From assembly GCA_025351065.1 (NCBI GenBank), contig JANXWQ010000393.1, positions 1 through 12,163 of the forward strand: DNA of 12,163 nt. Reading direction: 5' to 3'. Positions 1 through 5,479 of the stretch are shown here, one piece after another (the stretch's first letter is position 1; each line of letters starts with the position of its first letter). This DNA comes from Chthoniobacter sp. (GTDB lineage: Bacteria; Verrucomicrobiota; Verrucomicrobiia; Chthoniobacterales; Chthoniobacteraceae). A model generated the notes under the pieces. It did not search any database. It saw only the letters and a program-made list of their open reading frames with translations, and was not told where the DNA came from. The position numbers were made by a program, and so were the translations under genes.

Positions 1-441
1 CTGACCGAGCGCGCGCATGATCTCTTTCCCGTGACGAGCAACGCCATGACCATCGACGTGCTCACCGCGGCGCAGAAACTCTTTGGCCCCAGCGCCGCGG
101 AAAAACTGCTGCTCGTCGCCTTTCAAAAAAAAGCCGGGGAGTACGCCGCTCGGTTAAAAGGCGGCACGCTGGCCGAGCGCGCGAAAGGGCTGGCGCGGCT
201 GCGCGATCACGACGGGCATATGGCCGAGTGCGTGGCGGCGGACGACGGCGGCGCGCCGGTGCGGATCGTCGAGCATCACTCGCCGGTGCTCGATCTGCTG
301 CGCGCGTTTCCGCTGATCGCGCGGCTGGAGAGCGAGCTGTTCGCCCGGCTGCTGGGCGTGCCCGTGCGGCGGGTGGAAACGCACGCGGCGGGGCTGTTTT
401 GCGCGACGTTTGTGTGCGGCGAGGAATTATTGAAACCATAA
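1..441 (+). CDS. Transcriptional regulator, COG2345/DeoR-SufR-like, 3' part only
   Basis: This is the C-terminal 146 residues of a gene that begins before the window. The visible start reads LTERAHDLFP, which in this family closes the N-terminal winged helix and precedes the sensor domain. The DNA-binding helices themselves are outside the window. The tail carries the family signature: residues around EHHSPVLDLLRAFPLIARLESELF, then LLGVPVRR and AGLFCATFVC. SufR-type relatives bind an Fe-S cluster through spaced cysteines. Here the NCPI-type cysteine position reads HSPV and the CxxE-type position reads ARLE, so an intact cluster site looks unlikely; this alignment is by eye. An internal GTG at 31 is possible but would cut into the conserved start, so I treat the gene as partial. 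It ends in an AT-rich patch just before the next gene. The family is fairly certain; the regulated genes are unknown. Confidence 0.8.
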   Translation: MTERAHDLFPVTSNAMTIDVLTAAQKLFGPSAAEKLLLVAFQKKAGEYAARLKGGTLAERAKGLARLRDHDGHMAECVAADDGGAPVRIVEHHSPVLDLLRAFPLIARLESELFARLLGVPVRRVETHAAGLFCATFVCGEELLKP

Positions 442-481
442 TTTTAATAAAAAGGCACCGCGGCTGCTTCGATAGCACCGC

Positions 482-1960
482 ATGTATCCGAGCTGGCAGA
501 CCGATCCGCAAACCGCACCGCAACGCACGACCACGCTGAGCGTCCCGAAGCCGCCGGCCTCGCGCATCGAATTCGGCGGAGCGCCGATCCTCGGTCTCGA
601 AAGCCAGCTCAATGCCGAACTCGACGGCGCGTCGTGGGCGGTCGTCGCTTTTGCCAGGCAGGACGCGCTGTGGGCGGACTGGCTCTACCGCAATCTCAAC
701 GGCTTTCCCGTGCCGTCGGCGATGGTCGGCAGCGCGACTTCCCACGGCCTGCCGCGCCCGGATTGCGTGTCCTTTTTTCCCGACCGGCGCGACCCGCAGC
801 ATGCCGCGCATTACGCGCAGGCGCTGGAAAAAAGCGGCTATCTCGTGGTGGTGTGCTCGCCGCACTCGGTGCATTGCCCGGCGGTCGATGCGCAGATTTG
901 TGCGTTCAAAAACGCGGGTGGCGAGGAGCGGATCATCGCGCTCGTGGTTGAAGGCTCGCCCGAGGGCGCGCTGGAAAATGCGCCGAAGACCGCTGCGCCC
1001 GCGTGGCTCCCGACGTGGCTGCGCTGGCGGCTGGATGACGATGCCTTTGCCACGGCTGATCCGAGTGAGCCGCGGGTGGTGGACGCGCGCCCCGGACGGA
1101 CGAGCCTGAAGGAAGTGCGCGACATCCTGCTCGCCTCGTTGATCGAGGTGGATGCGTGGGAACTCGAAGTCGTAGGCGGTCTCTCGCGTCCGGTGGAACT
1201 CGTCTGCGCGGTGCCGCAGCCGTCCGTGGCCGCGGCGGTGGCCGAGCCGGTGGGGTCAGTGGTGGCGCGGGTTGCGCCGTCGCGCAAAGTCGGCCCGGTC
1301 ACGCTCACCGCCGCCATTTGCGTGAGCGTCACGCTGGCTACGGCGTGGTGGTCTTTCGGGCGGATGGAAAGCGACCGCATGCGCCCGATGGCCGCGCCGG
1401 TGCAGGTGGTCGCGGTGAAAAAAGCGCCGCGCCTTTCCATGCCGGCCGTCGTGCCGGAAGCGCCCGTTGAGGATTTCGTGCCCGCACCCGAGGAGCCCGC
1501 CACGCCGGCGGTGGCCGTGGTGCCCCCGTCCGCGCCGGTCATGCGTACCGCGCAGGTCGTGGTGCAGCCGGTCTCCGTCATCCAGCCGGTCGCACCCGCC
1601 GTGGCTCCGGCGGAGGAAAGTGCGGCCCGCATCGCCACCGTCGCGCTGCATCATCGCGGTGATGCCGCGGTTGGCGAGCGCCGCCTTGATGATGCCCTCG
1701 GCTTTTACGAGGAGGCCGTGGACAACGCCCGCGCCGACGGCCCGCACGCCTCGCCCGAGGCCAAGGCCGAAGCCGCCGTGCTTTGCCGAAAACTCGGCAC
1801 CCTCCAGCTCCAGATGACCTCCACCGCGGAGGCCCGCGCCAGCTTTGTGCAGGGCCGCAAACTCCTGCTCCAGCTCAAGACCCACGGCCAGCTCAGCGGC
1901 GAGCGCGCCAAAGTCCTCGCTGAAATCGAGACCAGCCTCCGCCGTCTCCCGCGCGACTGA
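482..1960 (+). CDS. TIR-like domain / transmembrane / TPR protein with degenerate catalytic motif
   Basis: The protein has 492 residues and three parts. Residues about 51-180 look like the bacterial TIR fold seen in TIR-WD40/TPR proteins: WAVVAFARQDALWADWLYRN, then FPVP, SFFPDRRD, YAQALEKSGYLVVVCSPHS, and RIIALVVEGSP. After it, VDARPGRTSLKEVRDILLASL matches the segment that usually follows this domain. Residues about 272-291 form one membrane helix (VTLTAAICVSVTLATAWWSF). A Pro/Ala/Val-rich stretch (about 300-378) leads to a helical repeat region (382-485) with TPR-like features (ALGFYEEAVDNA, ARASFVQGRKLL). Topology would put the TIR part in the cytoplasm and the TPR part outside. The motif normally written WxxxE in NAD-cleaving TIR domains falls at A134-V-D-A-Q138, so both key residues are replaced. 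NADase activity is therefore doubtful and a scaffold role is more likely. I see no clear SD before the ATG. Function is unknown. Confidence 0.75.
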   Translation: MYPSWQTDPQTAPQRTTTLSVPKPPASRIEFGGAPILGLESQLNAELDGASWAVVAFARQDALWADWLYRNLNGFPVPSAMVGSATSHGLPRPDCVSFFPDRRDPQHAAHYAQALEKSGYLVVVCSPHSVHCPAVDAQICAFKNAGGEERIIALVVEGSPEGALENAPKTAAPAWLPTWLRWRLDDDAFATADPSEPRVVDARPGRTSLKEVRDILLASLIEVDAWELEVVGGLSRPVELVCAVPQPSVAAAVAEPVGSVVARVAPSRKVGPVTLTAAICVSVTLATAWWSFGRMESDRMRPMAAPVQVVAVKKAPRLSMPAVVPEAPVEDFVPAPEEPATPAVAVVPPSAPVMRTAQVVVQPVSVIQPVAPAVAPAEESAARIATVALHHRGDAAVGERRLDDALGFYEEAVDNARADGPHASPEAKAEAAVLCRKLGTLQLQMTSTAEARASFVQGRKLLLQLKTHGQLSGERAKVLAEIETSLRRLPRD

Positions 1961-2040
1961 TTTCACCCCGGCAGGCGCGGCGAAAAATCTCCCAAAATGG
2001 AGCTTGCCGTCCAGAGTTCGCCCGCTACTTTCCCCGCCCC

Positions 2041-2250
2041 ATGCCTCGATCCATTGCACGTCGCAAGACGAAAAAATCAGCCGTCAAGCGCCTCAAAGTG
2101 ACCGGGACGGGCAAACTCATGCGCCGCAAAGCCGGCCTGCGCCACCTCGCCTCCAGCAAGAGCTCGAAGCGCAAGCGCAAGCTCGGCAAAGACGGCCAGG
2201 TCGATAAGACCATGGTCGATCGCATGAAGGAACTGCTCCCGTTCGCCTAG
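2041..2250 (+). CDS. rpmI: Large ribosomal subunit protein bL35
   Basis: This 69-residue, very basic protein is a structural component of the 50S subunit. It carries the L35 pattern: KTKKSAVKRLKVTGTGKLMRRKAGLRHL, then SSKRKRKLGK and a C-terminal KELLPF. The length is close to the usual 64-67, with a few extra N-terminal residues (PRSIAR). No SD is visible upstream. A weak promoter-like pair (TTGCCG at 2004-2009, TACTTT at 2026-2031, 16 bases apart) would put transcription initiation almost at the ATG, implying a very short or absent leader; this is speculative. rplT follows after an unusually long spacer. infC, often upstream of this pair, is not present here. Confidence 0.95.
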   Translation: MPRSIARRKTKKSAVKRLKVTGTGKLMRRKAGLRHLASSKSSKRKRKLGKDGQVDKTMVDRMKELLPFA

Positions 2251-2409
2251 CCCTTTGACCCCGTGCCTTTGCGCACGCGGCTCCACCGGGCCCGCCACCT
2301 GCCCCGCCTCGCGGGGTGCCTCAGCGAATGAGGTCGGCGGGCTCATTCACCACAACGAACAATTCGCTGAACAACCGGAGGCCCGGGCAAACCGGGTTTT
2401 TAACCAACT
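2251..2409 (+). promoter_or_regulatory. Structured rpmI-rplT spacer, candidate L20 autoregulatory leader
   Basis: The spacer is 159 bases with several self-complementary segments. One is a 6-bp GC hairpin (2302-2307 with 2311-2316). Next, TCAGCGAA (2321-2328) can pair over 8 bp with TTCGCTGA (2363-2370). The first segment also overlaps a competing 7-bp hairpin (2326-2332 with 2342-2348), so the folds exclude each other. Last, a 5-bp CCCGG/CCGGG hairpin (2382-2386 with 2392-2396) runs into five T residues just before rplT. A GGAGG core lies at 2377-2381, directly before that hairpin. L20 is known to repress its own operon through RNA structure in E. coli and B. subtilis. That this spacer does so is inference. 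Confidence 0.45.
2382..2401 (+). terminator. Short GC hairpin plus T-run before rplT, possible attenuator
   Basis: A 5-bp all-GC stem with a GCAAA loop is followed by five Ts and ends eight bases before the rplT ATG. It has the form of a weak intrinsic terminator or attenuator. It could instead act in translation, by bridging the upstream GGAGG to the start codon. The stem is short, so efficient termination by itself is doubtful. Confidence 0.35.
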
Positions 2410-2796
2410 ATGGCACGCGCCACTAATGCTCCCGCCAGCCGGGAGCGCAGAAAAAAAATCGTCGATCTCGCCCGCGGCTACCGCGGCCGCCGATCGAAGC
2501 TCTTTCGCTACGCGAAGGACGCCGTCTATAAGGCCCAGCACTGGGCGACCCGCGATCGCAAGACGCGCAAGCGCAACTTCCGCATGCTCTGGCAGCAGCG
2601 CATCAACGCCGCCGCCCGCGCGCTCGGCCTCACCTACTCGCGCTTCATCGAGGGGCTGAAAGCCTCGGGCATCGAGCTGGATCGCAAGATTCTCGCCGAC
2701 CTCGCGGTGACTGATCCGAAGGCCTTCGAGGCCATCTTCGCCAAGGCGAAGGCCGCGCTCGACGGCAAACGCGACGCCGCGAAAAAGGCCGCGTAA
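2410..2796 (+). CDS. rplT: Large ribosomal subunit protein bL20
   Basis: This 128-residue basic protein binds 23S rRNA early in 50S assembly. The family pattern is complete: RERRKKIVDLARGYRGRRSKLFRYAKDAV in the extended N-terminal arm, RDRKTRKRNFRMLWQQRINAAAR in the middle, then LTYSRFIEGLKASGIELDRKILADLAVTDPKAF in the globular C-terminal domain. It is slightly longer than the usual 115-120 because of an Ala/Lys-rich tail. The start is fixed by an in-frame TAA at 2401-2403. No SD sits at normal distance; the nearest GGAGG core is 28 bases upstream beyond a hairpin. The gene forms an operon with rpmI and is followed by a strong terminator. Confidence 0.97.
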   Translation: MARATNAPASRERRKKIVDLARGYRGRRSKLFRYAKDAVYKAQHWATRDRKTRKRNFRMLWQQRINAAARALGLTYSRFIEGLKASGIELDRKILADLAVTDPKAFEAIFAKAKAALDGKRDAAKKAA

Positions 2797-2819
2797 CCGT
2801 TTCATCAAACCCACTTCCC

Positions 2820-2865
2820 ACAGCCTCGGATGCGCCCCGCGTGTCCGAGGCTGTTTGGTTTTTTT
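2820..2865 (+). terminator. Intrinsic terminator of rpmI-rplT
   Basis: A perfect 11-bp stem (ACAGCCTCGGA at 2820-2830 with TCCGAGGCTGT at 2844-2854) has a 13-base loop. It is followed after a few bases by seven consecutive Ts (2859-2865). The position 23 bases after the rplT stop fits termination of the ribosomal operon. Confidence 0.9.
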
Positions 2866-2938
2866 GGCTAAAGCGAGAGTTGCTTGTCATCCGCGTGGCG
2901 TCCGTGAAAGTTGACGCCCTCGCTTTGACACCCGCGCC

Positions 2939-3490
2939 ATGATTTCTCCCGAGGTTTTTTACGTGCATCTCCACGGGGAGCAGCGCGGGCCGTACACCAT
3001 CCCGCAGATCGACCACATGCTGAACGCCGGGCTCATCGCGCGCGAAACGCTCTACTGGCGCGAGGGCATGGAGCAGTGGCAGCCAGTGATGGAACTGGTG
3101 GTGGTGCGCCACGTCGCGAACCCGTGGGTCAAGCCCGGCATCGCGCTCGCCGTGGTGCTTGCGCTGGCCGTGCTGGTGCGGATGTTCGGGCCGATCACGC
3201 TCGAAGGCTGGCGCGAAACCAACCAGCACGCCTACACCGCGCCCGCCGCCTACTGGCGCGCGCGCGATGTGGTGCGCACCGCGGCGCTGCCGCGTGGGAG
3301 CGTGGTGAATTTCGGCGCCTTTTCCACGGCGCAAGTGGCGCTGCAGCCGCCGGGCGCGGCCCTGGTCATCGTGCGCGGCGAGGTGCTGGAGGCGGGCCAG
3401 ATGCGCCCGCATGCCTGGCGCCTGCCGATGCGCTTCGACGCCAAAGCGCGCGACTGGACCGGCGGCCCGGCGCAGGAGGTCGTGCCGTGA
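2939..3490 (+). CDS. GYF_2 (DUF4339)-type domain membrane protein
   Basis: The protein has 183 residues. Residues about 6-54 match the GYF_2 family: FYVHLHGEQRGPYTIPQI, an LNAGLIARETLYWREGMEQW segment, then PVMEL. This domain is common in bacterial membrane proteins and is thought to bind peptides. One membrane helix follows at about 64-84 (VKPGIALAVVLALAVLVRMF). The remaining 100 residues would be periplasmic and match nothing I recognise; they contain VNFGAFSTAQVALQPPGAALVIVRGEVLEAG, which looks like beta structure. The ATG has no SD. The stop codon overlaps the GTG start of the next gene, so the two are probably made together. A partner binding role is inferred only from the GYF fold. Confidence 0.75.
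   Translation: MISPEVFYVHLHGEQRGPYTIPQIDHMLNAGLIARETLYWREGMEQWQPVMELVVVRHVANPWVKPGIALAVVLALAVLVRMFGPITLEGWRETNQHAYTAPAAYWRARDVVRTAALPRGSVVNFGAFSTAQVALQPPGAALVIVRGEVLEAGQMRPHAWRLPMRFDAKARDWTGGPAQEVVP
3474..3480 (+). promoter_or_regulatory. Strong Shine-Dalgarno deciding the GTG start at 3487
   Basis: AGGAGGT lies inside the end of the GYF_2 gene, six bases before a GTG. It is the only consensus SD at normal spacing that I see before any gene in this window. It supports the GTG at 3487 as a real start, with internal initiation or coupling from the upstream gene. Confidence 0.8.
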
Positions 3491-3816
3491 AAGTGCGTGC
3501 GTATTTCCTCCTCGCCGCGCTTGCTTTCGTCGGCTGCGACAAACCGAAGTCAGCGCCCGTCACGCCGGTCGTTCCGCCGACCGTGGTGCGGCAGGCTCCG
3601 GTGGAGACGCATCCTTTCGAGGACGGCTACAACGCTGGCTACGCGCTCGCGCTCACGCGGGCCACGCGCGACGCGAAAATCCCGAAGCCCGCCGACATCG
3701 AGCCGCTGGCCCGCGAGCAGGCGGGCGAAATCCCGGAGCGCACCGAGCGCTGGCAGCGCGGCTTCACCGAGGGCTATGCCGACGGCTTCCGCAAAATCGT
3801 GACCGGACAAAAGTAA
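3487..3816 (+). CDS. Small lipoprotein with Gly-Tyr repeats
   Basis: The protein has 109 residues and starts at GTG. A signal peptide (KVRAYFLLAALAFVGC) ends in a lipobox whose cysteine is residue 17. The -3 residue is phenylalanine rather than leucine, which is less usual. A Pro/Val-rich linker (about 20-40) is followed by two related motifs: EDGYNAGYALAL near 45-56 and QRGFTEGYADGFRK near 90-103. These resemble glycine-aromatic helix repeats found in membrane-associated proteins. I know no function. The start overlaps the preceding stop (GTGA), and the next gene begins 25 bases downstream, so an envelope operon is likely. Confidence 0.75.
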   Translation: MKVRAYFLLAALAFVGCDKPKSAPVTPVVPPTVVRQAPVETHPFEDGYNAGYALALTRATRDAKIPKPADIEPLAREQAGEIPERTERWQRGFTEGYADGFRKIVTGQK

Positions 3817-3841
3817 CCGGCTATGCGATGAATCCCACCCG

Positions 3842-4723
3842 ATGATTTCCTCCCGCCTTATCCCCGCCGCCCTCGCCCTGGCGCTCGCGCTTTCACCCGG
3901 GCAGGCCGCGCCGAATCCCGTGGCGAATGTGAACCTCGGCGAAAGCGAGGCGTTGAAGTGCGAGGAGAAAATCGCCAGCATCCGGCGCGATGTGCTGGGC
4001 AAATACGAGGATCAGCTCGGCGACCTCCAGAACACCCTGCAAAAAGCCGCCGACCTCGAAGGCGCGCTTGCTGTGCGCGACGAGCGCGGACGGCTGGCCC
4101 AGGAGCACACGCTGAGCGAGCGCAATTACGTGGCCGAACCCAAGGCGCTGCGCACGCTTCAGACGCAGCAGGTGACGAAGATGCAGGAACTCGTCGCGCA
4201 GGTGGTGCAGGACACGCTGCCGAAGCTCATCGAGCTGAAAAAATCCTTCACCGTGGCGGGCAAGCTCGACGACGCCGTAGCCGTGCGCACGGCCATCGAG
4301 AAACTGCAAAACAGCCACGTCCCCGTGGCCCGCGCCGACGCCGGCAGTGTGGTGCCCGCCGAGACGCTGCTGCTCGCCTACGCCGGCGACCGCAGCCGCG
4401 CGGACAAGACTTACAAAGGCCAGAAGATCACCGTCCACGGCATCGTCGGTGGCTACCGCCACGACCCGGCGGACGCGAAATTTTACCACGTCTATCTCAC
4501 CGGCGGCGGCAGCGGCACCTGGGTGCAGTGCGCCTTTTCGGCGAATGAATACCGCTTCCGCGAGGAGAAGAATGCCTTCGGCGCCGTCACCCTCGTCATC
4601 ACGCCCAAGGACAGCGACAACGCCACCGCCCGCCTGCAAAAAGGCCAGGGCCTGGAAATCCGCGGCGTCTGCGAGGGGCTCGATGAAGTGGTGCGGCTGA
4701 ACAAGTGCGACCTGCCGCGGTAG
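3842..4723 (+). CDS. Secreted coiled-coil protein with C-terminal tRNA_anti-like OB fold
   Basis: The protein has 293 residues. A signal peptide (hydrophobic run LIPAALALALALSPGQAA) is probably cut near residue 23. Residues about 33-157 are helical and coiled-coil-like, with two similar segments ending DLEGALAVRDERGRL and KLDDAVAVRTAIEKL, which suggests an internal duplication. Residues about 172-292 match the tRNA_anti-like OB-fold pattern: ETLLLAYAGDRSRADKTYKGQKITVHGIVGGY, a VQCAF strand, then LQKGQGLEIRGVCEGLDEVVRLNKCDL. Despite its name the family is not shown to bind tRNA, and an exported version would meet another ligand. C230, C277 and C289 could form a disulfide. It follows the lipoprotein gene closely and no SD is visible. 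Domain assignment is fairly sure; the role is unknown. Confidence 0.75.
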   Translation: MISSRLIPAALALALALSPGQAAPNPVANVNLGESEALKCEEKIASIRRDVLGKYEDQLGDLQNTLQKAADLEGALAVRDERGRLAQEHTLSERNYVAEPKALRTLQTQQVTKMQELVAQVVQDTLPKLIELKKSFTVAGKLDDAVAVRTAIEKLQNSHVPVARADAGSVVPAETLLLAYAGDRSRADKTYKGQKITVHGIVGGYRHDPADAKFYHVYLTGGGSGTWVQCAFSANEYRFREEKNAFGAVTLVITPKDSDNATARLQKGQGLEIRGVCEGLDEVVRLNKCDLPR

Positions 4724-4816
4724 CGGCGGAAAATCAGACGGCTCCGTGGGCGCACGCCGCTAGGGCTTCGGGGATTGCGCCCGGCATGCGACTTTGGTAA
4801 GTGCAGCGCCGAATTC

Positions 4817-5479
4817 ATGACTATTCGATCTGTGGAACTCATTGCGGTTTTTGCTGGCATCGCCATCACCTGCGGTCATGCGCAAGTTCCGAAGCAGCCG
4901 AAAAATCCCGTCGAGAACGGCGATTTTTCGGCGGGTATCGCGCACTGGTCAGGGGATGGGAAGGTGGACGTTTTCAAAGCCGAACCCGCTGGCCCGGCGA
5001 AGACGGGCACCGGGCTCGATGCCCTGAAGCCGCTCGCTCCGGCGGGAAAAGCACTGCCGCCGGTCGCAGCGACGCCGGTGCCGCCGCGTCCGCCTTTGGG
5101 AGCAACGCTGGGGAAGCCCGGCGCCGAGCCGGATCGCTCGTACTGCGTCACGCTCGGTGCGAGGGCGCAGAAATTTTCGCAGCGCTTTCCCGTGCCGCGC
5201 AACGCGAAGATCCTGAAGCTCACTTTGCGCGCACGACCGACGGACGGTTTTCAGACGGAGCGGATCACGCTGGGCGCGTTCCAGGTCAGAATCCAGATTC
5301 CCGGCGGGCGGTTCATTTATTTTGATCGCAAGGTCGAGCTGCTGCCGGAATGGCAGACTTTCGAGTGTGACTACACGGTCACGGACGCCTCCCGGTTTCT
5401 CGATCTGATCGTGGAAATTTTTCCCGGAACCGCGCAGCTTTATTTCGACGACTTTGTGATCGAGGCGCTGGAGCACTAG
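4817..5479 (+). CDS. Secreted jelly-roll (CBM-like) protein
   Basis: The protein has 220 residues. I chose the ATG at 4817 over an earlier in-frame TTG at 4775, because it gives a clean signal peptide (SVELIAVFAGIAITCGHAQ, cut near residue 23). The mature protein opens with NPVENGDFSAGIAHW and ends LYFDDFVIEAL, the two hallmarks of galactose-binding/CBM4-9-type jelly rolls, whose first and last strands read like this. A Pro/Ala-rich insert (about 56-105) interrupts the domain. A beta-rich core follows (KILKLTLRARPTDG, FQVRIQIPGGRFIYFD, WQTFECDYTV). It has no catalytic domain, so a binding role in the envelope is the best guess; the ligand is unknown. Its stop codon overlaps that of the convergent pyrophosphatase gene. 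Confidence 0.7.
   Translation: MTIRSVELIAVFAGIAITCGHAQVPKQPKNPVENGDFSAGIAHWSGDGKVDVFKAEPAGPAKTGTGLDALKPLAPAGKALPPVAATPVPPRPPLGATLGKPGAEPDRSYCVTLGARAQKFSQRFPVPRNAKILKLTLRARPTDGFQTERITLGAFQVRIQIPGGRFIYFDRKVELLPEWQTFECDYTVTDASRFLDLIVEIFPGTAQLYFDDFVIEALEH

Noticed and set aside
425..455. AT-rich patch at the regulator stop as a promoter of the TIR gene
   Set aside because: A TTGAAA box is present, but the nearest TAATAA is only nine bases away, so no properly spaced pair is seen.
62..874. 270-codon minus-strand frame over the regulator and TIR gene
   Set aside because: Arg/Pro/Ala-rich shadow of two plus-strand genes with clear domain motifs.
2451..2458. Run of eight A in rplT (and another at 125-132 in the regulator) as programmed frameshift sites
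   Set aside because: The zero frame gives the full conserved proteins and no useful alternative product follows a slip, so they are only possible error hot spots.
4748..4782. GGGCGCA/TGCGCCC hairpin between the OB-fold and jelly-roll genes as a terminator
   Set aside because: The loop is 21 bases and no T-run follows; it may be chance.
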